From Hansfordia pulvinata (taxonomy: Eukaryota > Ascomycota > Sordariomycetes > Xylariales), in NCBI GenBank assembly GCA_006538405.1, contig BJKQ01000011.1:1179501-1243500 (forward strand): DNA of 64,000 bases, written 5' to 3'. The notes under the pieces were generated by a model, which was given only the letters and a program-made list of their open reading frames with translations, had not been told where the DNA came from and did not search any database. Of this stretch, positions 32,526 to 46,100 are shown one piece after another. Each line of letters begins with the position of its first letter. The first letter of the stretch is position 1. A program made the position numbers and the translations under genes.

Positions 32526-34235
32526 GGTGTGGAATCAAGAGAGGGTAGTTTGTTTGTTTGTTTGTTTAAGAATCTCTGTCGAGTTTCCAAGGGAACGGAG
32601 GAAGAGTGGTCGTCGATGGGTGTAAGTGAGAGAGAAAGAGAATCTTGTGGTCTGTATCTCAAGTTGTGTTGTGTTGTGCTCCATCATGTCTCTGTTCATG
32701 CCAGGACCGCTGCTCTTTATCTATCCTTCAACTCTTGTAACCAGTCGCGGAGAAGCCCCTGCATCTACTCCTACTGGCTTCCGTCGCACGATGATCGCTC
32801 TCAGCCTCAGGAGTTAATGTTAAAGCCATTAATGTATTCTTCGCGTTCCTCTGCGTCATGACCTGGGGGGGTGAGTTACACACAACCCCCGGACGCCGTG
32901 ATAGTAGCAAAAACATTGGCGGAGTTCTCTTCGTGAAGCCATGAGTGGGCTGCCGAGGTAGCACCCGGCTCGGCCCCTCTCTAAAGCCGTGGCAGTATCA
33001 AGCTCACAATGTCTTGTGTCTTGATAAAGTTATGTCTCCGTGACGACTCTCATCGTTGCGCGGTGGCGTCCCAATGCGGCAATCCCTTAACGCCGCCCTC
33101 GGCCTTTCCTCAGCGCCGAGCTCTCAAACGCGACCGAACGCGGCGGCGTCTACCGGGCGATTCTGCGCGTTTTACCCAGACTGGGCAAGTCCCTAACTCC
33201 GTCTGACAGAGCCCAGTCGCTGACCGTGTGTATTGTCCCGACTCGCCGGCCGTCTGGTTCTGTTCTCAGCAGGGGGACCCCCGGACGTCAAGACCCGGCG
33301 TCACCCATTCTTCCGCCCCGGACCTTTCTCGAAGCGCGAACTTCTCGCTCCCCCGAGCTGGTGGCGATCAGCTCGGGATTAAGTCAAGAAAACATCGCCC
33401 GGCCCGCGCAGTCAGTCCCTCAGGGCTCGCCGCGTCTCGCCTCGCCTCCGGTGCCCGTCCGATGCCTTCGCCCGCCACCCACAGGGGGGGAGCAGGGATG
33501 ACTTCGACCGCCGCCGGGCAGTATCGCAAAGACCAACCCTGTCTGCCTGCAGCATGCCGTCATGGCTACGGCCGTACATTAGCTGTCGTCGCGTATTTCC
33601 GGCCCCCCTGGTACAGGAGTGAATCAGGCTCGGCTGCGCGAGCCTGTTATTCGGTGCCGGCGCTTTCTATCAAGCTGTATCATATTCGCTTACGTGATCG
33701 TGAGACTGCATTTGTTTATCTAAACTTATACACTCTGTAAAGCAGGCTACATCTGCGAGAACGGCACCTGATGAAAGTGGGCCAGTGGCACAACATCTGA
33801 CTGGAATAAGGCAGCCATCGCCACCCTTCTGATAAACATCGTCAATTGTACTGACACTTCCTCGATAACATAATCGCTTCTACCACAGAAGCCCCCCACG
33901 GCGATGGGGTGAATTCAGGTTGGCCAGGCCCTTAACCTCGTCCTGCCACCTCCGCCCGTTCTTCCATGCGGTTCAGGCCCGGCCCGCCGGTCCGCACACT
34001 GGCTCAAAGGGTGCCGGGAACGATCGACCGAAATAACGGCCTGCGTGAACCTTGGGGAACAGCTAGCGGAGCTCAGTCTGCCCCACCGGAGCTTGGAGCC
34101 TGCTTGACGTGCAGCTCTTCGCCGGCCTCGTCGCCTCTGATCTCCCCGAGGGTCGCGGCTCACGGGGCTGCCGAAAATGCCGGCCGCTTGTCGTGCCCAG
34201 GCTCCTGGCGAGCGCGGCCGTAGTATCCGAGCAGC
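32526..34235. other. Intergenic, 1.7 kb
   Basis: A TTTG run lies at 32550-32567. No gene is supported: open frames at 33226-33740 have no recognisable domain and overlap each other. Confidence 0.5.
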
Positions 34236-36474
34236 CTAAGCCAGTCCCTGCTGTCGCAGACTCTTTCGCTTCCCGCGCCCGTCCCTGCAGGATCGGCACG
34301 AGGAGACCGCGCAGGCCCTGAAGTCCGGGAACAGGCCGTGCCGCGCGACGGCCTCGACGACGTCGGCGCACGCCCGGGCCCTGGGCTCCGACTGGCGGGC
34401 CAGCTCGTAGGGGGGCCTCAGGACGCAGCAGCGGTGGACCTCGGGCATGTAGAGGCGGACCATGAGGCGCTCCCAGTCGTGCTGGTCCCGCTCGCTGGCA
34501 AAGCAGGGAACGGGGGTGAAGTGGCACTTGTGCTGCAGCCACGTCTCCTCGAGCGTCCGGCGCGCGTTGTACCAGTACTCCTCGGCCAGCTTCCGGGCCC
34601 TCTCCCGCCCGCTCCGATCCTGCGGCGCGTCCTCCTTCGCGCCCCCCCTCGCCGCCCTGCCCGGGGCCATCGGCGGGGGAGCCTTGTAGGGCGGCAGGCC
34701 GTACAGCCGGTCGTCGTGGCAGGCCGAGTTGTGCGTCGCCTGCCTCGACAGCCTCATCCTCTCCCGCACATCGCCCCAGCCCTCCCAGCCGCCCTCCACC
34801 CCGCCCCCCTGGTACGGCCCGCCGCGGTAGCCGCACTCGCGCGGCCACTCGTCCTCGCGCACGACCAGCGTGGGGCCCTCGGGCGCCTCCCCCTCGGCGC
34901 GCAGCATCGCGCGGACGCGGTCGCCGTCCGCCGCGCCGTACTGGATGCTCTCGTTGGCGAGCCCGACCGACCGCAGGCGCGGGAACGCCGTCATGTTGAG
35001 GAACGCCTCCTCGCACGACTCCGGGCTGGGCCTGTCCAGCGCTCGCAGGTTGGGGCTCTTCCACGCCGTGTCGGCGAGCGTGAGCACGACGCGCTCGACC
35101 GCGTCGAAGAGCCCGCCGTCGGCCCCTCTCGGCATGATGCGCCTGACCGTGCTCAGTCTCTTCTCCAGCTTACCCCCGGCGGCCGGTACTCGGCGACCAG
35201 CAGCGTGCTGCGCTCCCCGTCGAACCACGTCCCGAAGAAGACGCCCGGCTGCGGCTCCAGAAGATACAGGCGCCCCGTCCGCGTGGCCACGCCCCTGGCC
35301 TCCCTGCACGTCACCGCCATGGCCGGCCGTCGGATCGTCCCAACCACAAGCACCTCATGCCTCCTCTGATCCGGGGCATCCACTGCCTCCCCTGCCGCCG
35401 AGTTCGGGCCGCCTCGGCGCCGCGGAACCGGAGCACGAGCACCTCGTGCGGCAGCGCCGCCTCCCAGATCAGCAGGCGGAGGTCCAGGGGCAGCCGGCGG
35501 AACACGGCGAACCGACCGGGCCCCGGGCGCGATGACACCGCGCCGACCTCGCTCCCGAACGCCTCGGCCGCGACGCCCAGGGCTTCCGTCTGCTCTCGGA
35601 GCCCCCGCGCGCCCGCCGCCAGCGCCCGCCCGCACCCCGCCACCTGCGCCGCCAGCCGCGCCTCCGCGCACGACGCGGCGACAAGCTTGCGCAGCGCGCG
35701 CTGCGACGACCTCTCCAGCGCGAAAAAGCCCGCCCTCGCGTCGTCGCCGTCGCCGAGCCCGCCCTGCAGCATCTTCTTAACGTGCTTGCGCTGCGGTCCA
35801 AGCCTGCGCAAAAGGTGGTACAGGTGACTCTCCGCGACGGCCAGGTGCTCGTCCATCTCCGCTGAGAGCTGGTGATGACTCGGCTCCCTGCCCCAAGCCT
35901 TCTCCTCTTCTCGCCCCTCTTTCGACCCCTTTTCAGCCTCGTTTTCCCGATGCTGTTGACCCTCCGTCATTCTCTTCTTGATTTGTTGCTGGCTCTCGTA
36001 TCCAGGATCACTGTTGTCACCTGCGCCCGTTTTCGGTGTCGTCGTCGTCACCGTCGTCGTGTTGACCAAGGCCGGCATTTTGGCCAACGCCTCCCGCGCC
36101 GAAGTGATCGTGTGGCGGTTGACCTCCGCCTCGCGGCACATGGCGTCGAACCACACCAGGTCTGGCCGCCGCCGGGCCGCCGCCGCCCCGGCCTCATTTC
36201 CCGGGACCTGGTAGTGCGGTGGCAGGCTGCGCGCCCCCCCTCCTCCTCTCTCCCTGTCGCTTTCGAGTGCGCGGTACGGCTTGCCGCGCAGCCTGCCCGT
36301 CAAAGACCTCTTTTGGTGGTGGCTTCTCTGGCGGCGCTGCTGTTGTCGCTGCTTTGCTCTGACTCCGTCCTCGTGATCGGCCATCCCGTCGCCTACATAC
36401 GCCGTCTGGTACGATGACCCGGCCCTCGAGTCGGCGGGCCACGCCGCTTGCTGATTTGCCGATGGCAGGCCCAT
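34236..36474 (-). CDS. 2EXR-domain protein (two frame breaks)
   Basis: The start is ATG 36474. The N-terminal half (1-320) is charged and disordered, with Gln/Arg-rich and Thr-rich stretches. The 2EXR domain begins at about 322 with FAVFRRLPLDLRLLIWEAAL. It then needs two -1 corrections. The first is at about 35355-35366, after which the sequence reads HEVLVVGTIRRPAMAVTCREAR and FFGTWFDGERSTLL. The second is at a G5 run (plus-strand C run 35173-35177), after which it reads GGKLEKRLSTVRRIM. With both bases added the protein is 746 residues and open to the stop at 34236. 2EXR is a fungus-specific domain of unknown function, often in large lineage-specific families. The CREARGVATRTGRLYLL segment is the usual second half of the domain. 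GTAAGC at the second break could mimic a splice donor, but coding continues at once. Confidence 0.78.
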
Positions 36475-39400
36475 CTTGCTGACAACGATATAGAGTCTGG
36501 TTGTGGAGGGAAGTTATGTAGGCAGCTAGAGGAGGCCGATGTCTGCTGAGCGTTTGTAGGCATGCAGCAGTCAACCCGCTTTGTCTCTTGTTGAAAATTT
36601 CATCCATGGTGGTTTTCTTTGAGGCGATGGCTTTCATAGCTATATATAATAAATGGGGCGCAGGAGGGGAGACGGTCTGCGCTCTTTGTTTGGCAGCAGC
36701 GTCAGCTACCCGACACGATGTTGTGCCAAGGAGTCGGATGGGGGGTTGCTACAATATGGTTCATGTCGCACAAAGCTTTCGGGAAACCAATCTGTTGGTT
36801 CCTGCTGGCAGAATAGCCGCCGGCTTGACACGACTTGTGGGCGGATCGCAAGGCCGTCACACTCTGCTGCCCCCTTGAGAGTGCCTTGCTTCGGTCTTCA
36901 TCGACAGCACTGCAGAGATTGCCCAATCCCGGCCAACCGCCGATCTATCCAAGCCTCGCCAGCCTAAAAGCGCATTCCCAAATGTTAGTCAGGTCATCAA
37001 AGATGTGCGGCTTCTGTTTGTCATGGCATTGACCTACCACACGGCAGCCAGGTCTTGTCTAAAATAGAACACGACCGGATTGTTCGAACATCCTTGTCGT
37101 GGAACTGTTAGTGCTCTGCAGTTCGTGAACAGAGGCTCCTAATTCAGATGCCCTGGTTGGGGAATGGGGGCCAACACAGCAATGACCTGCAAACTGCATG
37201 CGGCATTGGCTGATCTTCAGTCGCAAACATCGGGAGGCCAAGGCAGGCTCTTGGCTCCAACTTGAGAGTTCAGAGCATCTCTACATCCTTGCCCTAGGCG
37301 TGAGAGCTGGACGAATAAGGCGCCGTCGCCGACCGCGCGCCTAGACGTCCCCAAAAGCTGCTTCGCTCATTCATCGTGTGTCTATTTGATCCGGACCGCA
37401 TGATAAAGGAGCCAAACGTGCCGGGTATACGACTTTCTCATTCTTCGCTTGAAATAAGGGTCATCTCGACCTCCTGTCATCCGCATATGTGACTGTTGAG
37501 CCATGGACGTCGATTTGTGGAAGGGATAGCGTATGTGAGCTAGGTCAGCTCTGCGCAAGGAGGGCCCATGCATGCTGACCATAATTCGATTTGACCAATG
37601 TCGAGTTGCCGCAAATATTGAACAGGCCTTCGGAACACTGGATCGCGGCCAGTCAGCCAGCATATCATATCCGGCGCCATGCTGACTGGGAGAATTCGAA
37701 ATCCGGCAAGATGGTTTATCGGCACATCGGCGCGCCCACGAGATCCACGTCTGATGAGCCGCATTGCCGCTCATACAATGCCGAACGAGAAAGCCCTGCG
37801 TGAAAGGTTCCGAGCAGCGAAGCGTAGTTGGGCCTTCCGATTGACGCGGTGGGTGTGATGGCAAGTATGTGTCGATAAGTGATGTCGTATTTGAGACCAG
37901 GAGCTTTGGCACATGCATCTCACGCCCGACAGCTCCGCCTGCCCACTTGTGGCAAGCTTTACGCAATTCAAGGCAGCTGTTGCGTCGAGCCAGGACGATT
38001 GCTCCGCCCAGGTCGCCACATGAGAAGCCCAATCAGGCCAGCTCCGACTAGCGCCCCCCCATGTTTCGGCTCACGGGAATGCAGAACACGGGCATGCTTG
38101 GTGGCCGTCAGCTGCTTCAATGTGGCAAATTGTCATGACACACGACGATGGAGTCAAGCGATGGAGTCAAGTGAGCCCGAAGCAGAACGCGAAGGGCAGC
38201 CTCCATCACATCCCGCAGCCCTCCTGAGCCCGCGCGAGTCTAGCGAGCATGGGTGCAGCCCGCGTGACTCGGCGAGGACAAGAGACCAAGACACGGCGAT
38301 CCGCACGGCTGGACAAGCACGTGAATGTGCCGGGCAAGCAGAGGTGGTGGGCAGGCACGACGTGACGAGGCAGAGCGGCAGTAATGGGGGGCGCCCCCGA
38401 GATCGGGGCATTCGGGGGACCTGGCCGTCCTTGGGCTGTATCCGTAGGGAAAAGCCAAGCCCCAGTACTGGGAGCTCCCCCCGGACACGCAGTGGGTCAC
38501 TGTGGCACCCGGCCAACCTGGAGGATCCATCCCGGCCTGGTCAGGTGTCTGGCCTTTCCGGGGATAGCACAGCGTCTAACCGGGACCTGGATGGTTATCG
38601 TCAGGCTGACGCGGACTCGTAAGGTACGAGCGGGCGTTCGATCGAGGCCAGAAAGGTGCCGAGGGGGCGCTGTCGTTGCTGATGAATCGCCTGGGCTTCA
38701 TCGTTATCGTCCACGAGCTAATCCGAGCACGAACAAGCGAGCGGGTGAATGTGAGCGAGGAGAGAAGCGCGTGGGCGCGTGGTCGAGGGGGTTGCGTGCG
38801 TTTGCGTGCTTATCGGTCTGCATTGAGCAGGCAGTCAGGGTCCAGAGGCCGCGCGACCGAGTCAAGCATGCGAGAGTGTCGATCCCCTGGGGCGGAGCCA
38901 GGCCAGTGGGCAGGTGGTTCGCCGTGATCGCCCGCGGTGCCGTGTGGGCTGCAGCGGCCGCGGGAGAGGGTCGTGAGGGTGGAGGATGAGACGGCGTACG
39001 AGTAGGTGATGGATGGACGAACGGATTCGCCCATCGTTTGGTGCCATTGCCGATAGTGGTGGCCAAGTTCAATCAATGGCCGGGTGTGCTCAAAGCCGCT
39101 CACACTGCTACGGAGTGCAGCTGCGTAACCTAACACCTGCCGGGTGTCGAATCGGCGACCAAGCTCCAGCTGTTGATGTCCTGCTCTCGATCAGTCCGGA
39201 TCACCTGAGCTGAGCTGATACATGATGTATCTCCCTCGTACCTGCTGCGAGCAGTCCGGCCCCTTTGCGCAGGTACTCGACCGAGCTGGAGGTGCAAGTA
39301 CCCGCCGCGATTGCGCGATAAGCCTGTGGCTGACGTAGAGGATTCCCTTTCCTGGTCTCAGCTTGCCGATTGCGTCGGTGGCAAACGGCTCGATTATCTG

Positions 39401-40794
39401 CGGGTACCTACGTATCTACCTCTCCCTAAGCTGCATGTGGAAATGGATGAAGCATGGAACAGACCTCACCGGATCTGTAGGGGACGTCGTGGGTAGCTGG
39501 TACTACTCAACCTACCTCTACATGTGGCTCGCCTACTGCGTAGATACGAGTGCCTCCTCGCGAGCTGAAGGAAGCCCCGAGACCGTCTCCTCATCTCCCC
39601 CGCCAGCTCCTCAAGTGGAGGGATCCTTGGCTGTGCCTGGACAACCGGGAGGACCCCAGCCAGACAGCCCTGCCCGGCCAATATGCATTGGTCTTGCAGA
39701 GGCAAACACGCAAAAGTCTGTCGATGCACGAGTTGGATAAGCTTTTGTGTACATGATTCAGGATGGACAGCTGTGAGCTGAGCCACATGCAGTCAAGAAG
39801 CCCGAGGGGCAACAGGCCTCGGATTGCTGTCTGGAGGTACTGCATGAAGGTGTTGCCGATTCAGGACCCGCGGGTGCAGAAGCAGATACTCGTACTCGCG
39901 GTATTACTGTGCAGCTTCGGGCAAGTACCGATACGATTGGGATCTAGTACCAAGGCTACCGGGACCAATGCGCCCCGTGAGTTCGAAGTGGAGGTGGAGA
40001 CCGGGCCTGGCGGCCCTATGGGAGGGAGCACAGCCCGCCGCAGCAGTCTGGATGGAGGTCGCCCGAGGTCGCGAGACAACCTTGGACCAGCCAAGGACCC
40101 GCCGTCTAGTCCGCTTTCGGCTTATCTCCTCCCCAAGCCTCACGCACCCCGATGAGCAATGGGTCACACGCCCAGGCGAGAGTCCCGGCACGACAGCCCG
40201 CCCCGCAAGCCCGCCCTGCCAAAGCCCCCGGCCACTGTCAGTGGTGCCTGGTGGCGACTGCTTCAGGGCTGGACGGATGAGCTCTGGGGGACTTGCGAGG
40301 TACCCTGTACCCGGACGAGCCGGTCGATGCACCCCATACTGCCGAGTACAGCCTACCGACCAATCCGTCCTGGTCTGTTGCGCGTACCGGCGCGTACGGA
40401 TACAAGTCACTTCAACACTCAGTGGTAACTGCTGCCGCTTGGCATCTGCCGTCGTCACTGTCTCGGCCAACGCTGCCTGCCTGCCTGCAGCCTGCAAGGT
40501 GCGAGGTGCGAGGCAAAGGCGCCATTACTTCATAACAGCTCCGAGCTCCCCTTCCTCAACCTCTCCTCCCTTCTCTCTTTCCATCCCATCCTCCCCAATC
40601 ACCCATCACCACAATCATCGTCTTTACCCCGAAGCATCATTAACTTGAGTGCTCGGGTCTTTTCTTTAATTCATATTGCATCGAGTCTCCGGCAGACTCG
40701 CCTCCATCCATCCCGCTAGCCCGACAGCGTCGCCGGCCCCATCTACACCCCCCGCTGAACACGACTGCCTGTTCTCACCACCTCATCCGCCACC
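36475..40794. other. Intergenic, 4.3 kb
   Basis: No gene is supported. A TATATATA block at 36641-36650 lies about 170 bp upstream of the 2EXR start and reads as TATATA on the minus strand too. The last 250 bp before 40795 are CT-rich and fit the leader of the protease gene. Open frames at 37382-38032 (minus) and 39904-40648 (both strands) show no domain. Confidence 0.5.
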
Positions 40795-42369
40795 ATGAGA
40801 GGCATCTTCGCTCTGTCTCTGGCCTACGCGGCCGCTGCGGCTCCCTCTTTCAGCCACGAGACCATCCACGGAGGCGCCGCCCCTCTTCTCTCCGCTACCG
40901 GCGTCGAGGAGGTCCCCAACTCGTACATTGTCAAGTTCAAGAAGCATGTCGACGATAGCAGCGCTTCCAACCACCACATGTGGGTCCAGGGCGTTCACAG
41001 CAGCCGCGAGGGTGACCGCCTCGACCTGAAGAAGCGAGGCCTCTTCTCTGGCTCCGAGACCGTCTTCCGCGGCCTCGGCCACACCTACAAGATCGGCGGC
41101 GAATTCCTCGGCTACGCCGGCCACTTCGATGACTTGACCGTCGAGGAGGTCCGTCGCCACCCCGACGTCGAGTACATTGAGCGCGACAGCATTGTGCACC
41201 ACATGGTCTCGACCGACTCGGAGCTCGAGAAGAATGCTCCCTGGGGTCTCGCTCGTGTCTCCCACCGCGACTCGCTGTCGTTCGGCACCTACAACAAGTA
41301 CCTGTACGCCGCCGAGGGTGGCGAGGGTGTTGACGCCTACGTCATTGACACTGGCACCAACACCGGCCACGTCGACTTCGAGGGTCGTGCTCACTGGGGC
41401 AAGACCATCCCCTCGGGCGACGAGGACGAGGATGGCAACGGCCACGGTACCCACTGCTCCGGCACTGTCGCCGGCAAGAAGTACGGTGTTGCCAAGAAGG
41501 CCAACGTCTACGCCGTCAAGGTCCTCCGCTCTAACGGCTCCGGTACCATGTCGGACGTCATGAAGGGTGTCGAGTGGGCTGCTGAGGCTCACCAGGACCA
41601 GGTCTCCGCCGCCAAGGCCGGTAAGCGCAAGGGCTTCAAGGGCTCCACTGCCAACATGTCTCTGGGCGGTGGCAAGTCCCCCTCGCTGGACGCCGCTGTC
41701 AACGCCGCCGTCGATGCCGGTCTCCACTTTGCCGTCGCCGCCGGCAACGACAACGCCGATGCTTGCAACTACTCCCCCGCTGCCGCTAACAAGGCCGTCA
41801 CCGTTGGTGCCTCAGCTCTGGACGACAGCCGCGCCTACTTCTCCAACTACGGCAAGTGTGTCGACATCTTCGGCCCCGGTCTGAGCATCCAGTCCACCTG
41901 GATCGGCAGCAACACCGCCGTTAACACCATCTCTGGCACTTCCATGGCCTCCCCTCACCTTTGCGGCCTCCTGACCTACTTCTTGTCTCTGCAGCCCAGC
42001 AAGGAGTCTGAGTACGGCATGGCCGCCATCACCCCTGCCAAGCTCAAGGAGAACCTGATCAGCATTGCCACCAAGAACACTCTGTCCGACATCCCCAAGG
42101 ACACCCCCAACTTGTTGGCCTTCAACGGTGGCGGCTCTTCCAACTACTCGGAGATTGTCAGCCAGGGTAGCTGGACTGCCAAGTCTGCCAAGGCCCAGCC
42201 CGTCACCATCGAGGAGCTTGAGCAGGCCATTCAGGATGACTTCAACGTCGTCTCTGGCCAGGTCACCAAGGGTGCCTCTTCTCTGGCTCAGAAGGCCGAG
42301 AAACTCTCCCACCTGATTGACGAGGCGCTCGAGGAGCTCGAGGAGTCGATTGAGGAGATTCGTGCTTAA
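40795..42369 (+). CDS. PRB1: Vacuolar serine protease B (cerevisin type, subtilase S8)
   Basis: The gene is a single exon of 524 residues. The signal peptide is MRGIFALSLAYAAAAAP. The I9 inhibitor propeptide spans about 42-140 (NSYIVKFKKHV to VEYIERDSIV). The mature part starts near APWGLARVSHRD. The catalytic triad is Asp185 in YVIDTGTN, His217 in GHGTHCSG and Ser383 in GTSMASPH; the oxyanion Asn is in AAGNDN. The C-terminal 70 residues form a Lys/Glu-rich helix, as in other fungal PrB homologues. The enzyme is a vacuolar endopeptidase for bulk protein turnover, autophagy and activation of other hydrolases. Homologues are known as Pep2/PepC and as Pen ch 18-type allergens. The coding sequence is the most codon-biased of the window, which suggests high expression. 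Confidence 0.96.
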   Translation: MRGIFALSLAYAAAAAPSFSHETIHGGAAPLLSATGVEEVPNSYIVKFKKHVDDSSASNHHMWVQGVHSSREGDRLDLKKRGLFSGSETVFRGLGHTYKIGGEFLGYAGHFDDLTVEEVRRHPDVEYIERDSIVHHMVSTDSELEKNAPWGLARVSHRDSLSFGTYNKYLYAAEGGEGVDAYVIDTGTNTGHVDFEGRAHWGKTIPSGDEDEDGNGHGTHCSGTVAGKKYGVAKKANVYAVKVLRSNGSGTMSDVMKGVEWAAEAHQDQVSAAKAGKRKGFKGSTANMSLGGGKSPSLDAAVNAAVDAGLHFAVAAGNDNADACNYSPAAANKAVTVGASALDDSRAYFSNYGKCVDIFGPGLSIQSTWIGSNTAVNTISGTSMASPHLCGLLTYFLSLQPSKESEYGMAAITPAKLKENLISIATKNTLSDIPKDTPNLLAFNGGGSSNYSEIVSQGSWTAKSAKAQPVTIEELEQAIQDDFNVVSGQVTKGASSLAQKAEKLSHLIDEALEELEESIEEIRA

Positions 42370-43151
42370 ATGTCATGATTGTCTGTTTCATGGTAAACTA
42401 GACCAGCTTATCAGATCATACACACCAGAGATTGAGACTATCAGCGTCAGAGGATATAGGCCGTGGACATTTCCGACTTTCCGTGTGACCGCGTTGCTTT
42501 GGGTATTCGGTTTCGCTTTTCCGCAAGCACTTTGTAGGGATATGAGGGCGTATTATATTTCATAGACCTGTCTGATAGCATTAATCAATGGCATCTTGAA
42601 ATCGAAACAGGCGGTGATATTAATGTTGTGCATGGGCTTGTTTTATGTGTCGGCCTTAGAACGATTATCATCTCATTGAAAGGCTAATTAAGAGCCCAGT
42701 AGCGGTACGTATCAGTGACCGAGATGGGTAGGCATCTTTGTGGGCGTCGCTGTCGCAAGTGGACGAGTCGCCAGTGATTGATACGAGGAGTGGTGCTTTC
42801 CTTTTGTTCAACCGCTAACATCAATGGTGCCGGAAGTCGCGATGAAGAGGTTGTGTTGTGGTCCCACCACAAACCACCCACCGCTTGGCCAAATGTTCTC
42901 CGGTCAGCCTCTGACCAGACGGCGTTAACCTCAATTGTACATGATTTCCGTCGGACCCCAGCAATACATCACCTTGATACCCAGCTCGTCTTTTTGGTTA
43001 ACCCGACGCACGCAAGACTTCGAGCACTCTGTGCTGCTGTTCTTGGCCCTCAGCCCGCCCAGAATCTTTACACGCAAGTCCGGTCTCCTGCCCGAAACGA
43101 TCCAGAACCGGGGCTCTGCAGCTGCTCCGGCAGCATTCCTCGCCCACAAAG
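42370..43151. other. Intergenic, 0.8 kb
   Basis: This is the 3' flank of the protease and the leader of the next gene; 42560-42690 is AT-richer. No gene is recognised. Confidence 0.5.
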
Positions 43152-46100
43152 ATGCAACATCGGGGAAGCTTCAAGGCCTCTCCTGGTGTTGGTCGCCGCA
43201 AGTCGAACTCATCTGTCAGCACTGTTCAACTCGACCACATTCTGCCCGCCACCGCAGAGCGCGATGCTCATGCCGCTGCCAACCAAGCCTTTGCCGCGGC
43301 TCGTGATCGTCTCGCAGCCAGCTCCAAAAACCCGCCCTGGCCCCGGCCCAGCGAAGATGACCCAAGATCACTGGGGTGTCCCGGAGCTGTGCCAGACCCA
43401 GAGCCCGGCCTGCCTTCTATTACTCGTCGCCAGAGTATTCGGTTCACGAAGCTCAAATCCTCAGGCCGATCAAGCGTTACTCCCGCCCCCGAGACCCCGA
43501 CCCCGACAAGAAATGCAGGTTCTTTCAGACGCAAGGCTCCAGTGGGTGACCATTGCCACTCGGCAGCAAGTGCGTCCGCCTCTGGCATGGTGTCGGCAGT
43601 CAAAGGCACGGCTGGGGACTACATCAATGCCCTCATCGCTAGTGACGAGTACTACACGCCGGAAGATAACATTGCTTCAGCGCCCTCTTCTTATCGTCGT
43701 CTTCGCAAATCAAGATCCATGCTTGCCAAGCCGAGCCGGAACAACGGCCTCCAGGGAGTCGGGACGTCGAATACATTTACCCACCTATCAACATCGCGTG
43801 GTGATCAGGCGTTGCTGCCAAACAAGGAGAATGCGCCTCCACACTTGCTCAAAGCGCCCAAGTCCATGAGCTTTCTGAGGAATCGACGTGAAAATACTTC
43901 TTCGTCACTACAGCGAAGGGCCAATACGATGTTTTCCTCGGAAGAAAGCGCGAGTTTCCAATGCGACGTGCTTGACGAGCCGTTTCCGCGTACAAAAAGG
44001 CCAAGGGAGTTGTGCCTAGACAAGCCCTTCAGGAAGAGTCTCAGAGACGTCAGCAATTTCTCAAACACAGGCTCTGCCACGGCCAACAACAAGAGTTTGA
44101 GGAGAACAGCCCGCAAAGTGTCTTTGAGCGTCAAGCACAAACTGAGGAGCATCTTCAGCATGAGTAGATCAGATGAAGAGAACCCAGAGATCCCGCCGCA
44201 GCATGTCGAGTCCCGGAGAACACACGCTGCGGAGGTGGGGGCGCACAGCGTTTGCGGCCACGAAAATATTCGATTCAGTCAGTCGGCAGACGAAGGAGCA
44301 CTGTCGCGAGTTACTTCAGGAGTACCTTCGCTCCACGCAGTCCCATCATATCAACAGCTGCGCTCACGCAAAGGGAGCGTTGAGAGCCTGAGGAGCGAGC
44401 GCAAAGCTTCTGACGAAAAGTCCCGGGTGACGAGCTGGTCCAACTCGGATGCAGGCACTTCGGTAAACAGCTGTTGGGAGCCCCAAAGACTTTCCGTCAT
44501 TAAAGAGAATGGCATGCATGTTTCTTCTTCGTCATTTAGAAATCCAGTCGCCACCAATTTCACCAGCCCTCCCAGCGGGAGTCAGGTGGTTCTGCAGCCA
44601 TCACCGCCATCCAATCCCGCCCAGGTCGATAGTCAGCGGATATACTCAGCCCTGTTGAAGAGGATGGATGTGTCACAGCAGGAAGACCCAGCTCAAGGTC
44701 ACGGACAGCGGGGCCGAACGGCGAATCAGGTTCATGGGCTCGGCATGATCCCTTCACGTAGCAGCTCTCGCAACTCCAGGACTCAAGCTGCCGATATCCC
44801 TGCCACTATCCGTCGTGTCACTGCTGAGGATAATCCAGATCATATCACCTTCACACAAAGAAGGGCCAATGATGAGTCTGCAATCGGAATAGATGCTGGC
44901 GGAGGTCAGAACCAACTGCCCTGGAACAGAGGTGGACTGCATACCTCGAGGAGTACATCGTCGATAGACAGTATCAAACTGCCTCGCGAATCAAGCTGCC
45001 AAAGCCTCTCATCTCCTTGCCGCAACAATGCCAGCCCCTCCCGCGCTCGGTCTACCCGCAGCTCTGCCTTCTTCGGAAGCCCGACTTCTCATCTTTTTCG
45101 GACCAAGAGTCCGTATCGTCGCACCCTCCAGAGCACCATGAAGGAAGCAGCGGATGATCGACAGACCAAATCGCCAGAGTTCAACCCTTGGGACAAGACT
45201 TTTGACCAAATACATCTCTCCCCGTCCAGTGACTATAGCTCGGATGAAGATGAGAGATTGAACTGCACCGAGAGTATCTACTCGTCGAGAACGGAAGAAG
45301 CCAGACCATCGTCACTGAGCACTGTGGCTCTCTTGGAAATTTTCCCGAATCCACCTTGCACTAGTCGAAAGGCGGGGGCCTCGCCGGCTCCTCTCGGAAG
45401 CGTTGACAAACCGCCGTTACCCTCAAAAGAACGTGTTTCTTCGGGCGCAAGCTCCTTTGAGTGGAAGACTTGGTTGTCGGTCAACGTCTCCAAAATTGAC
45501 TCGCCACCGAAAACAAGAGGGCACAATATTGACAAAGCGCTGCCTCCTGTGCCGTTGCCAACATGCCACGTAAGAGAGGCTGCACAGATCACAGACGAAG
45601 AAGAGGATCAGTATAGCGTCGACGTCTATCAGCCAACGCGTCCCGGAACAGCCCAGTCGTTCGCGACTCACACTGCCACCAGCCCTTCCTACATGCCACA
45701 GTCAGACAGAGACTTCTCCCCGAGTACTGCCTCTGTCACCCGGAATCTGCAGCACTGGTTGCCGGAGAGGTGTCCCAGTGAGATTTTCTTCCGGGGAATG
45801 CCGACAATACCAGACATGGAAACAGGGCAGCGGGACCAATGGCTGGCATTGGCAGGCACGCAAACCACTGCCGGTAGCCCGGCACCAACAGAGCCACTCC
45901 AGGCCGTGCATTCTCAAAACGAGCTGCGGGGCATCCAGCGACCCGAGCGAAAGACCCCGACCGCCAGACTCGTTCGGCGCAAGACACAGAACCCGAATCA
46001 GGAAGGGGGATTGGGAAGTCCCGGGATCTCAGCAGCGGTGGATAGGCAGTTTGGCGCCGCAGAAGCCGTGGAGAGACTCTGCATCACGCCGGAGGTCAGG

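Noticed and set aside
37382..38032. 216-codon minus-strand open frame
   Set aside because: The translation has no domain or low-complexity logic, overlaps other frames and lacks convincing codon bias.
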